39,630 bases of DNA from Poseidonibacter ostreae (lineage in GTDB: Bacteria; Campylobacterota; Campylobacteria; Campylobacterales; Arcobacteraceae): the NCBI RefSeq assembly GCF_009208075.1, contig NZ_WFKJ01000029.1, forward strand, positions 1-39,630, in the 5' to 3' direction. The stretch's first letter is position 1. Each line of letters starts with the position of its first letter. Under the pieces are notes generated by a model. The model had not been told where the DNA came from and ran no database searches. It was given only the letters and a program-made list of their open reading frames with translations. This document shows positions 23,443 to 31,268 of the stretch, one piece after another. The translations under genes and the position numbers were made by a program.

Positions 23443-25209
23443 CTAAATAACAATTCCTGGGTTATTCTTAACACCAATAATATCAGGAGTATCAACTCTT
23501 AAGTTTGCAATATGTTTTACATTTCCTAAGTAAGTTTCAACTGTTTCCCATACAGGTTCACCTGGCGATTTAGCACCAACTGTTGACCAACCTGCAACTT
23601 TATAAGATTTACTAGCTTCAAGTTTTTTACCATTTTTTGTAAGTTGAAGATTTGTAATTCTACTCCCCATCTTAGCTTTTGGATCAATTGTATAAGAAAT
23701 ACCACCAGTTCTAACCATATCCCCACCTTGTTGGTAGAAAGGATCTGCATTAAATAAGTTATCAGCAACATCTTCTAAAATATCTTTGATTCCTTGACCT
23801 GTAATATCTCTTGCATAAGTTTCTGGATAAGTCATAGCAGTTTGAGTCATTAAATCATCAAATGTTATATCTTGTCCAGGCATAACTGTTGTTCCCCATC
23901 TAAATCCAGGAGAAAGTGATATATCTGCACCTTTAACATCAATTAAAGCATCACAAATAATCTGATCCCATGAACCATTAAAGTTACCACGTCTAAATAG
24001 AGTTTCTTCAGTAGTTGCAATTGTTCTATTTAACTCTTTTATATAAGGTAATCTAACTTTTTCAATATATGCTTTCATATCTTTATCTTCAGGAACTAAA
24101 TCAGAGAAAATTGGAAGAAGCGTGAATTTGTGATCTACAATTTTTCCATTTTGAATATCTAAATCAAGAACATTTAAGAATTTACCATTTGAACCAGCAT
24201 TACATACATAAGTAGTACCTTCTTCATTTTTAACAGGAACTGCTTCAGGAACACCATCATGAGTATGTCCACCCATAATAAAGTCAATACCAGTACAAAC
24301 TTCTGCCATTTTTTGATCAACATCAAAACCATTATGAGATAAAACAATAACCGCATCTGGTTTTTCTTCTTCCCTAATAGTATCAACTAAGTCTTGCATA
24401 TCTTCATCTTTAATTCCAAAAGTCCAATCTGGAATAAATCTTTGTGGGTTTGCAATAGTTGTATAAGGGAAAGCTTGTCCAATAATAGCAACTCTTGCAT
24501 TACCCATTTTCTTAATTGTATATGGTTTAAAAGCATGACCTGTATCTTCATCATAAGCTTCAGCACCATCAAATAAAGCATCATCTTTTACTTTTACATT
24601 TTGTGCTAAAAATTCTGCATTAAGTTCTTTTACATTTGCTAAAACTTCTTCAGCTTTATATGTAAATTCCCAGTGACCAACAGCAACATCAACACCAAGT
24701 AAGTTCATTGCACCAACCATATCTTTACCACGTGTGTAAAGAGCTGTTGCACTTCCTTGCCATGTATCTCCACCATCCATCATAAGTGTTTTTTCAGCAC
24801 CAAAGTTATTTCTTAAATGATCAATTACAGTTTTAAGTTGTGCAAAACCACCAACTCGACCCATAACTTTTGCATGTTTTTCAAAGTTTACAGATGAAAA
24901 TGCATATTCTAATCTTTTATTACCTTTAATACCATAGTAATCTAACATTTTCTCACCTACAATATGAGGTGGCTTACCATAGTTACCATGAAAACCTAAG
25001 TTTACACTTGGCTCTCTAAAATATACAGGCATTAATTGAGCATGAGAATCTGTCATATGAAGAAGTCTTACATTTCCAAAGTTTTGTAATTTATAATAAT
25101 CTTCTAACTTATTAGTATCTGCCATTCTAGTATGAGAGTTTGCAAATACAGGAGCAGCACCAAGTACTGACATCATGTATATAAACTCTCTTCTACTTAA
25201 TTTACTCAT
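23443..25209 (-). CDS. soxB: Thiosulfohydrolase SoxB
   Basis: 588 residues, usual length. A Tat-type signal is present (LSRREFIYMMSVLGAAPVFA, 4-23). The metallophosphatase-like domain has D54 and H56 (HMTDSHAQL), D145 (MMDGGDTWQGS), GHWEFTY (178-184) in the place of the GNH motif, SHNGFD and GGHTHDG; these bind two metal ions, manganese in known SoxB. The C-terminal 5'-nucleotidase-like domain (about 400-588) closes the active site. SoxB hydrolyses sulfate from the SoxY cysteine-S-sulfonate. It follows the sox-linked rhodanese by 24 bases, apart from the main soxCDXYZA unit because a terminator lies upstream of the rhodanese. Confidence 0.98.
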   Translation of the reverse strand: MSKLSRREFIYMMSVLGAAPVFANSHTRMADTNKLEDYYKLQNFGNVRLLHMTDSHAQLMPVYFREPSVNLGFHGNYGKPPHIVGEKMLDYYGIKGNKRLEYAFSSVNFEKHAKVMGRVGGFAQLKTVIDHLRNNFGAEKTLMMDGGDTWQGSATALYTRGKDMVGAMNLLGVDVAVGHWEFTYKAEEVLANVKELNAEFLAQNVKVKDDALFDGAEAYDEDTGHAFKPYTIKKMGNARVAIIGQAFPYTTIANPQRFIPDWTFGIKDEDMQDLVDTIREEEKPDAVIVLSHNGFDVDQKMAEVCTGIDFIMGGHTHDGVPEAVPVKNEEGTTYVCNAGSNGKFLNVLDLDIQNGKIVDHKFTLLPIFSDLVPEDKDMKAYIEKVRLPYIKELNRTIATTEETLFRRGNFNGSWDQIICDALIDVKGADISLSPGFRWGTTVMPGQDITFDDLMTQTAMTYPETYARDITGQGIKDILEDVADNLFNADPFYQQGGDMVRTGGISYTIDPKAKMGSRITNLQLTKNGKKLEASKSYKVAGWSTVGAKSPGEPVWETVETYLGNVKHIANLRVDTPDIIGVKNNPGIVI

Positions 25210-25233
25210 GTTTATTCCTATTTTATAGTTTTT

Positions 25234-25887
25234 TTATTTCCCAGATCCTACTACAGTAAAACCTAAAGAAGTCCAAGCTTGCATACCACCTCTGTAGTAT
25301 TTAATTTTTTCAACTGGATATCCCATTTTTAATAATGCAAATTTTGCATTTTTAACCATACCTGGAGTTTGTCCACACCAGTAACCATTACAATATAATG
25401 CTAAAGTTTTTGCATTTGAGAAGTCTAAAGTACCATCATCATTTTGAACAACACCCATTTCATCTTCCATCATTTCAATTGCAGTATCTTTTTCATCAAA
25501 ATTAGTAAATGGTACATTTACTGCACCTGGAATTCTTAATCTATCAAACCAACCTGGCTTTCTTGAATCAATAATTGCAATATTTTCATCTGTTTGCGCT
25601 TTTTTCATATACTCAATAAACTCTAACTCTCCTAAAGTTTCTAAACCTTTAGCTAAAGAAATTGGTTGAGGAGCTCCTCTAAATGTTGTATCATATAGTG
25701 AAGAAATTTTATTTCCAGCTGTTTGATTTCTCATAATAGTAAATTTCTCACCATTTAAATTCATATCAATAGATTTAACACCTTTTGAAATTGCTACAAA
25801 CTTTGACGTCTCTTCTGCTGCAAAATTTGAAGTTGCAAATAAACCAGCAAATGCTGCTGAAACAAGTAATTTATTTAATAATTTCAT
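25234..25887 (-). CDS. Sox-linked periplasmic rhodanese
   Basis: 217 residues. A signal peptide (1-24, ending FATSNFAAEE) is followed by a front domain (about 30-85) with RNQTAGN and RGAPQPISL, and a rhodanese domain (about 86-217). The active loop is YCNGYWCGQTP with C166 and C171. The front domain is alignable with the unlinked paralogue at 14443-15117, so this is a two-domain family rather than a simple rhodanese. Rhodaneses move sulfane sulfur as a persulfide; in this setting it could relieve SoxYZ or supply a carrier such as the DsrE-like protein. It is 24 bases before soxB and has its own AAAAGGAATTA ribosome site after a terminator. Confidence 0.88.
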   Translation of the reverse strand: MKLLNKLLVSAAFAGLFATSNFAAEETSKFVAISKGVKSIDMNLNGEKFTIMRNQTAGNKISSLYDTTFRGAPQPISLAKGLETLGELEFIEYMKKAQTDENIAIIDSRKPGWFDRLRIPGAVNVPFTNFDEKDTAIEMMEDEMGVVQNDDGTLDFSNAKTLALYCNGYWCGQTPGMVKNAKFALLKMGYPVEKIKYYRGGMQAWTSLGFTVVGSGK

Positions 25888-25908
25888 ATTAATTCCTTTT
25901 ATTTTTGT

Positions 25909-25943
25909 AAAAAAAAAGCCAAGACGTTATTCTTGACTTTTTT
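25909..25943 (-). terminator. Rho-independent terminator ending the soxCDXYZA operon
   Basis: Arms 25917-25924 (AGCCAAGA) and 25931-25938 (TCTTGACT) pair with one G-U, extended by the A and T runs, with a six-base loop. On the minus strand the stem is followed by about nine T residues, which is a classic intrinsic terminator. It separates the 144-residue sox gene from the rhodanese-soxB pair. Confidence 0.85.
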
Positions 25944-25976
25944 GTTTTTAAATTTTAAATTTATAGATACTAAAAT

Positions 25977-26411
25977 TTAGTATTTATAACCGTCACCAGG
26001 AATAGCTAATCTCCAAGTAGATTTTGCTTCATCTGCTTGTTGTAATGCTCTAATAGCAAATTTACAAGATCTATGAGCTGCAAAATTAGTTTCTAACTTA
26101 GTTTTAGAAGCTTTTCCTTTAAAATCTTTAGGATTAACTTCTTTTGCTTTTGTTTTAATTGCTTCTTCAACAGATGCTATTAATCCAGAATTATTAACAC
26201 CTAATCTTCTGAATTCTAAACCCTCTTTTTTTGCAATGTCATTATATTTCTTTGCAGTTTCAATAACTTTAGAAATTCCATTAGTTTTAACACTACACTC
26301 TTTTTCTACATCAATTTTTGAATAATCACTAGCATTAGCACTAATAAATCCAGAAGTTAAAAGTGCAATAGATGTAAGTACTTTTAATGTTAATTTTTTC
26401 ATAATTTTCAC
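25977..26411 (-). CDS. Unknown small periplasmic protein of the sox cluster
   Basis: 144 residues. A signal peptide (about 1-27, LKVLTSIALLTSGFISANA) gives a mature protein of about 116 residues, helical and basic, with exactly two cysteines, C39 and C116, which could form a disulfide. No heme site. The C-terminus ends STWRLAIPGDGYKY. I do not recognise the family. It lies 3 bases after soxA and is the last gene before the terminator, the position where small SoxXA-binding subunits (SoxK/SAXB) occur in other bacteria. A SoxK-like role is therefore a reasonable guess from position, size and export, not from a motif. An alternative ATG at residue 4 could be the true start. Confidence 0.8.
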   Translation of the reverse strand: MKIMKKLTLKVLTSIALLTSGFISANASDYSKIDVEKECSVKTNGISKVIETAKKYNDIAKKEGLEFRRLGVNNSGLIASVEEAIKTKAKEVNPKDFKGKASKTKLETNFAAHRSCKFAIRALQQADEAKSTWRLAIPGDGYKY

Positions 26412-26414
26412 CTT

Positions 26415-27350
26415 TTACTTTCTAATATCTGGGCCATCAACTGGTAAACCATTTGATATATATGCCATGAAATATAATAATTCTTTCATTGTGTCCGAAG
26501 TATTTTTTGGTGGAACTTGACCTTGATCTTTAATACATCCAGACATTCTTCTTTCTAAAGTACCTAAACCATCATTATCAGCTTTACCAGCTGCCCATTT
26601 TAATCTATAAACAGGGAAATGAGTAGTTTGACCTAATCCTTGAGATAAAGATTCATTTCTAACTCTTTGACCTGCACCTTGGATATGACAAGTTGCACAA
26701 GAAAGATTTAAATATCCTCTTTGTGAAAAGTAGTATTCTTTTCCTCTTTCATAAGCTTCAGCTGCTGCTTTACTTTCAATTTTAATATCAATTCTTTTTT
26801 CAGCATCAGCACTTTCTTGAGCTAAAAATGCTTGTAAATGAGTCATTTTACCTTTTTTCTCGTTCCACTTCTTTTCACCATTTGAAGTTAGACACTCATT
26901 AACAGCTTGAGTTAAAGATACAAGTTGTGCTCTTTTTTCATCATAAAATGGGTAGTCACCTGAAATATCAGTTTTAGGGAAACAATCTTTAAATGACTTT
27001 CCATTAGCAAAAGGTTTATTGAATAATTCTTCACCTTTTTCTACAAACTCTTCAGTTGGTGGGAATTCTTTAATTTCATCATAAGATAATCTACCATTTT
27101 TAGAAAAGGCATAACCACCTTTAGAAAATTCGTCACCTTTAACATTTTTAATAAAATTATTCTTTAATTCATCATCTGTTGAATATGGGAAAAATGTATT
27201 TTTACTTTTTTCAGGATCTGCAAATTTTGCTTCAAAATATTTAACAATACCCTCTCTATCTTTTTCTGCTTGTTGATTAAAGTCTCCAGCAACAGCAGCA
27301 CTTGTAACTAATGCTGCTAAAGCTGTAGCTCTTACAATTTTAAATAACAT
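26415..27350 (-). CDS. soxA: Sulfur-oxidation cytochrome SoxA (mono-heme)
   Basis: 311 residues. A signal peptide (1-21) is followed by two cytochrome-like domains. Only the C-terminal one has heme, C218ATCH222; C272 (RRMSGCIKDQ) is the axial and active-site cysteine known to be modified to a persulfide in SoxA. The N-terminal domain keeps C123 and C153, as in the mono-heme SoxA type where these form a disulfide instead of binding heme. With SoxX it forms the SoxXA enzyme that joins thiosulfate to the SoxY cysteine. It is preceded by soxZ (39 bases) and followed 3 bases later by the 144-residue gene. Confidence 0.97.
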   Translation of the reverse strand: MLFKIVRATALAALVTSAAVAGDFNQQAEKDREGIVKYFEAKFADPEKSKNTFFPYSTDDELKNNFIKNVKGDEFSKGGYAFSKNGRLSYDEIKEFPPTEEFVEKGEELFNKPFANGKSFKDCFPKTDISGDYPFYDEKRAQLVSLTQAVNECLTSNGEKKWNEKKGKMTHLQAFLAQESADAEKRIDIKIESKAAAEAYERGKEYYFSQRGYLNLSCATCHIQGAGQRVRNESLSQGLGQTTHFPVYRLKWAAGKADNDGLGTLERRMSGCIKDQGQVPPKNTSDTMKELLYFMAYISNGLPVDGPDIRK

Positions 27351-27389
27351 GATCTCTCTCCTTAGATTTTGTTAATTACACTTAAGTAA

Positions 27390-27695
27390 CTATTTAATTT
27401 TTGCTGAACTCGTTTGAGTTTCGCCTTTTAAATCTGTCCAAGTGATTTCAATTTTATCACCTTTTTCAGCACCTCTAAATTGAAATTTCATGTATGGGTT
27501 TTTAGATAAAAATTGGCTTGTTGATACTTCATAAACAATTTTATCATTAACTTTTGCTACTAAATAAGTAATAAAGTTAACTTCTTTTTTAGCTTTCTCA
27601 GCTTCTTGGTAACTTAACATTGCATGTGAAGCTAATGCTTTAACAGTTACTATACCTTTTTTTAATTTTGCTTTAATTCTAGTTTTTTTTGCCAT
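27390..27695 (-). CDS. soxZ: Sulfur carrier subunit SoxZ
   Basis: 101 residues with no signal peptide and no cysteine, both normal for SoxZ, which is exported bound to SoxY through the Tat pathway. It starts AKKTRIKAKLKKGIVTVKAL and contains the SoxZ segments FITYLVAKVNDKIVYEVS and SKNPYMKFQFRGAEKGDKI. It forms the SoxYZ heterodimer that presents the SoxY swinging arm to SoxXA, SoxB and SoxCD. It lies 67 bases after soxY in an AT-rich spacer with its own AAAAGGAAAAA ribosome site. Confidence 0.97.
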   Translation of the reverse strand: MAKKTRIKAKLKKGIVTVKALASHAMLSYQEAEKAKKEVNFITYLVAKVNDKIVYEVSTSQFLSKNPYMKFQFRGAEKGDKIEITWTDLKGETQTSSAKIK

Positions 27696-27762
27696 AATAT
27701 TTTTCCTTTTATTTTCTATTCATTATTTATTTTATTAATATTTATACAGGTGTTGAATTAAA

Positions 27763-28212
27763 TCAACCTCCACATCCACCAATTGTAACTTTTACAAGTT
27801 TTGAAGCTTGGATTAATTTTCCATCAACTTCTGCTACTACTGTAACAGTACCTGTTTTAGCCATTTTAATTCTTACTGAATAGTCAACAATTCCATTTTC
27901 AGGAACAGTAAATACTGCAACTGTACTTTCTGGATTTGCATCTTGGAAAATTGCTACTGTTTTAGCATTCAATTTTGTAGAAACTGTTACAGGAATAACT
28001 GCACCATTTTCTGCAATATCTGGAGCTTTTAATTTAATCTTACCTTCACCTTTAGCAGCATCACCAAAAATTTCTTTAATAGATGCATCAACTTTTGTTG
28101 CTGTCCATGCTTTTGGTTTTGTTTCTCTAAAGTTAATAGCACTTAAAGTTGATGGCGCCATTGAAACTGCTAGTGCACCTAGTCCTAAGCTTAAAAAATT
28201 TCTTCTGTTCAT
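27763..28212 (-). CDS. soxY: Sulfur carrier subunit SoxY
   Basis: 149 residues. A Tat signal (MNRRNFLSLGLGALAVSMA) is followed by an immunoglobulin-like domain and the universal SoxY tail KVTIGGCGG. C147 in that tail is the covalent attachment point for all Sox intermediates. IPVTVSTKLNAKTVAIFQ and FTVPENGIVDYSVRIKMAKT are core strands of the family. The protein lies between soxX and soxZ, the normal order. There is only one soxYZ pair in this window. Confidence 0.98.
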   Translation of the reverse strand: MNRRNFLSLGLGALAVSMAPSTLSAINFRETKPKAWTATKVDASIKEIFGDAAKGEGKIKLKAPDIAENGAVIPVTVSTKLNAKTVAIFQDANPESTVAVFTVPENGIVDYSVRIKMAKTGTVTVVAEVDGKLIQASKLVKVTIGGCGG

Positions 28213-28231
28213 TTTATTTCCTTTTATAATA

Positions 28232-28582
28232 TTATTTAATTGTTTTTAAATAAGCAACTACTGCTTTAATTTGTGAATCACTTAACCAACCATTTTTACC
28301 AAATGCTGGCATTGCTGAAATTGGATTAGTAGTGTATGGGTCATATATTTTTTGATATAAGGCTTCATCCGGCCAATATTGTAAAGCTTGTAATTTTGGT
28401 CCCATACTTCCTGGTCCATCTACATTCTTTCCATTTGCAGCATGACATGCTAAACAGTTACCTAAATTTTTAGTCATAAAAATTTTCTCACCTTGCTTAA
28501 CTAAATCATCTCCTGCGAAACTACTTATTGCCATTAAACCACTAATAGCTGATGCTATTAGTAAACTTTTTGCTAATTTCAT
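28232..28582 (-). CDS. soxX: Sulfur-oxidation cytochrome SoxX
   Basis: 116 residues. A signal peptide (1-23, SGLMAISSFAG) precedes a small cytochrome c with C43LACH47 and distal ligand candidate M91 (SAMPAFGKNGWL). GPGSMGPKLQ, LYQKIYDPYTTNPISAMPAFG and the final QIKAVVAYLKT match the SoxX family. It forms SoxXA with SoxA. It is short compared with Paracoccus SoxX but normal for the single-domain form. It lies 13 bases after soxD and 19 before soxY. Confidence 0.95.
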   Translation of the reverse strand: MKLAKSLLIASAISGLMAISSFAGDDLVKQGEKIFMTKNLGNCLACHAANGKNVDGPGSMGPKLQALQYWPDEALYQKIYDPYTTNPISAMPAFGKNGWLSDSQIKAVVAYLKTIK

Positions 28583-28595
28583 TAGTTCTCCTCTT

Positions 28596-29666
28596 TTATT
28601 TACTTGAGTTAATCATATAATCAACTACTTCATTAAATTCTTCATCAGATAAATCTGCTCCACCTTTAGGTGGCATTGCATTTATTCCATTAATTCCATT
28701 TGCATAAACTTTGTCAATACCTTTTTTAACAACTTCAGCCCAAGCTTCTTTATCTCCAAGAACAGGTGCTCCAATTGCTGCATTAGCATGACATGCACTA
28801 CAACTAGCTTCATAAACCATAGCAGCTTTTGAAACTGTAGCAGTTTCTTCAACTTTTGGCAAGCTTTTTACTGTACTAATAGCAGGATCAAACCCTACAT
28901 CAATTTCAGCATTAATACTCATTGGTTCTGGTTGTTCACAATCTTTCATACATCTAGTTCCTTGTGCTAAAGGACCTCTTTGCTCTTTAAGATCATTTCT
29001 ATCTGGATGAACTGGGTAGAAACCATCTGGATTATTCATTTTAACATCCATAAAGTTTTCATTACTTAAAACAAATTCATCATCAATTTCTTCACCATTA
29101 GCTTTAATACCATTTACAGATAATAAATATGCTGTAAGTGCATAAACTTCATTGTCAGATAAAGATTTTGGATTAGGGAAAGGCATTGCAGTTTTTATGT
29201 ACCAAAAAAGAGTACTTGCATAAGGCCAATATGAACCAATAGTTTTTCTAGGACCTTCAGTACCTTCTAAACCTAATTGATTTTTTAAAGAACCTTGACC
29301 ACCAGCTAATGTAGGATAACCACCTACTCCACCAGCTCCAAAATCTCCATGACACATAGCACATTGTGCTTCGTATAATTCATCACCAAATTCTACAGAA
29401 CCTTCACCAACAGGCAAACCATGGCCATCAGGCATTACATCTGTATCCCAAGCTTTAATTTCATTTGCAGTTGGCATTCTACCATGTGCACTGAAACCTT
29501 TTTTCTTTTGTTCACTAACAGCATAAGCTGTATACATTCCATCTTTAACTGGATATATAACCGCACCATCAATATTTTTCTTCTCAGTAGCTGCTGCACT
29601 TGTTATTAAAAGTGAAGATATAACACCAACAGCTAATAATGATTTTTTAAGATCTAACATGAACAT
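28596..29666 (-). CDS. soxD: Sulfane dehydrogenase cytochrome subunit SoxD (di-heme)
   Basis: 356 residues. A signal peptide (about 4-26) is followed by two cytochrome c domains: C102AMCH106 with M161 (TAMPFP) in the N-terminal domain, and C289SACH293 with M331 (NAMPPKGG) in the C-terminal domain. This fits the di-heme SoxD seen in Paracoccus. It takes electrons from the molybdenum site in SoxC and passes them to soluble cytochrome c. The first ATG (29666), 20 bases inside soxC, has AGGAG nine bases upstream within soxC; an ATG two codons later is a possible alternative. The overlap implies tight translational coupling with soxC. Confidence 0.95.
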   Translation of the reverse strand: MFMLDLKKSLLAVGVISSLLITSAAATEKKNIDGAVIYPVKDGMYTAYAVSEQKKKGFSAHGRMPTANEIKAWDTDVMPDGHGLPVGEGSVEFGDELYEAQCAMCHGDFGAGGVGGYPTLAGGQGSLKNQLGLEGTEGPRKTIGSYWPYASTLFWYIKTAMPFPNPKSLSDNEVYALTAYLLSVNGIKANGEEIDDEFVLSNENFMDVKMNNPDGFYPVHPDRNDLKEQRGPLAQGTRCMKDCEQPEPMSINAEIDVGFDPAISTVKSLPKVEETATVSKAAMVYEASCSACHANAAIGAPVLGDKEAWAEVVKKGIDKVYANGINGINAMPPKGGADLSDEEFNEVVDYMINSSK

Positions 29667-30972
29667 TATTTACAACTCCTTTTGATGTTACTTCCCATCC
29701 AACGATTGGGTTTCTATGATAAATACCTTCAACACCAACATTTCCAATTAATTTATCAATTGAAGGTTGAATATGTCCTGTATCATCAATTGCACGAGAT
29801 AATAGAACTTTTTTCTTTCCATCCCATTTAATAATATAAAAGAATCTTGTCCAAGATTTAGGAAGTACTAAACCTTTAAGTTCTGCTTCAACCCAGTTTT
29901 TACCACCATCTAATGAGATATCAACAGTTTTGATTGTACCTCTACCAGACCAAGCAATACCAGAAATTTCAACCATATCACCTTTTTTAAGGTCAGTCCA
30001 TGGAACTTCAGGACATGGTGAAGTAATAATTGAGTTTACTTCCATAGGCCAGAAGAAATTAATCGCCTTACCACTTGGTTGTAACATTGTATATTTTGAA
30101 GTTTCTTCTTTTGCATGCCATGGTTTATCAGAGAATTCTATTCTTTTAACCCATTTAACATTTAAATTACCTTCCCAACCTGGAACTAGTAATCTAACTG
30201 GATAACCTTGCTCTGGTCTTAATGGTTCCCCATTTTGTCCCCAAACAAGCATAGCATCATCTAAGATTTTTTCAATTGGAATAGTTCTTCCCATTTCAGA
30301 GTTATCACTACCTTCAACTAAAGCCCATTGTGCTTCAGGTTTAAGACCTAAGTCTTCTAATAATACACTAAGTTTTACCCCAGTCCATTCTGCAGAACTC
30401 ATCATTCCTTTAACAAATTGTAAGTTATTAAATTGAGGTCCTCTCCATCCAGTAGATCCGTTTGCAGGACACTCGATAAAGTGAATTCGTGATTCAGATG
30501 GATATCTTTTTAATTGTTCTAAAGTTAAAACAATTGGTTTTTTTACTAAACCATGAATCATTAATCTAAATTTATTTGGATCAATATGAGCTGTTCCACC
30601 ATGATTTCTTGTAAAGAATAAACCATTTGGTGTAATAATACCTTCTTGTTGATGTAATGGAGACATTGAAACAGTTGCATATCTATCACCTGAAGATAAT
30701 AAATCATGTACACGTCTTACATTATTGTGTTCATAAGGTGAAGGCACACCATATGGGTACTTATCAACTTTATCACCAAGTTTAGTTCCCCACTCAACAT
30801 GATGAGTTATATTTTCATCATCAGCTTTTAATTTAATTGGTGCAAGAACTGTAGCTGCAGTTAAAGCACTAGCTGAATAAATAGCTGTCTTTTTAAAAAA
30901 GTCTCTTCTACTAGATTGCTCTACAGAATTTGACTCCAAACTCTTATCAGAATTTTTACTAATTTTCGTCAT
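29647..30972 (-). CDS. soxC: Sulfane dehydrogenase molybdenum subunit SoxC
   Basis: 441 residues. A Tat signal (SRRDFFKKTAIYSASALTAA, 21-40) is followed by a sulfite-oxidase-fold molybdopterin domain. C168 (HFIECPANGSTGWRG) is the molybdenum-ligand cysteine. GYPVRLLVPGWEGNLNVKW is the second family signature, and the C-terminal Ig-like dimerisation domain follows (about 310-430). There is no heme domain, as in SoxC. With SoxD it oxidises the sulfane sulfur left on SoxY after SoxB, giving six electrons, and its presence implies complete oxidation of thiosulfate to sulfate without sulfur globules. It heads the operon, with a GAGGAGG ribosome site at 30976-30982. Confidence 0.97.
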   Translation of the reverse strand: MTKISKNSDKSLESNSVEQSSRRDFFKKTAIYSASALTAATVLAPIKLKADDENITHHVEWGTKLGDKVDKYPYGVPSPYEHNNVRRVHDLLSSGDRYATVSMSPLHQQEGIITPNGLFFTRNHGGTAHIDPNKFRLMIHGLVKKPIVLTLEQLKRYPSESRIHFIECPANGSTGWRGPQFNNLQFVKGMMSSAEWTGVKLSVLLEDLGLKPEAQWALVEGSDNSEMGRTIPIEKILDDAMLVWGQNGEPLRPEQGYPVRLLVPGWEGNLNVKWVKRIEFSDKPWHAKEETSKYTMLQPSGKAINFFWPMEVNSIITSPCPEVPWTDLKKGDMVEISGIAWSGRGTIKTVDISLDGGKNWVEAELKGLVLPKSWTRFFYIIKWDGKKKVLLSRAIDDTGHIQPSIDKLIGNVGVEGIYHRNPIVGWEVTSKGVVNNVHVRS

Positions 30973-30990
30973 TTTCCCTCCTCATTTAAC

Positions 30991-31010
30991 TTGGTATACA
31001 AAAATACCAA
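30991..31010. promoter_or_regulatory. Inverted repeat TTGGTAT-N6-ATACCAA upstream of soxC
   Basis: Perfect seven-base arms (30991-30997 and 31004-31010) with an ACAAAA spacer, 19 bases before the soxC ATG and just before its ribosome site. It lies immediately downstream of a -10-like TATAAT (31028 to 31023 on the minus strand), so it is placed as a repressor operator at the transcript start would be. It could instead be an RNA hairpin near the ribosome site. A related palindrome sits at 31237-31264. Confidence 0.5.
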
Positions 31011-31236
31011 CTAAAACATACAATTATAGTTTTAATATCTTAATTAAAACTAAAATATGAAGTATTAATAATACTTATTTAAGAGTTTTGCTTTTTGGAA
31101 ATATTTATAATAAAAACTAATATAGTATTTACTTATTTATAAGTTATATTTTACTTATATTAATACTATAAATGAACAAGAGATACTATTTTATAGGAGT
31201 TTTTAATTTTAGAGTTTTTTTATTATTTTTTATTTC
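31011..31236 (-). promoter_or_regulatory. Sox operon promoter region, rich in AATACT/AGTATT boxes
   Basis: This makes up most of the 296-base gap between recN and soxC and holds no gene I can support. On the minus strand a TATAAT (31028-31023) precedes soxC by about 50 bases. Inverted repeats are AAGTATTA-N1-TAATACTT (31060-31076), and TATAGTATT (31121-31129) with AATACTATA (31162-31170); another ATACTAT is at 31183-31189. Such repeats can be chance in AT-rich DNA, but the same hexamer recurring five times is suggestive of protein binding. Confidence 0.4.
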
Positions 31237-31264
31237 AATTTGGTAAAAATATTTTTACCAAATT
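31237..31264. repeat. 28-bp perfect palindrome at the recN end / sox upstream region
   Basis: A perfect palindrome with arms AATTTGGTAAAAAT and its complement, starting five bases past the recN stop. It contains TTGGTA-N10-TACCAA, the same half-sites as the repeat in front of soxC. As RNA it could form a hairpin and end recN, but no T run follows on the minus strand. It may be a terminator, an operator, or both. Confidence 0.6.
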
Positions 31265-31268
31265 AATT

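Noticed and set aside
24174-24584. Overlapping minus-strand frames inside soxB
   Set aside because: SoxB motifs are intact in the main frame; the others are Leu/Met-rich shadows with no support.
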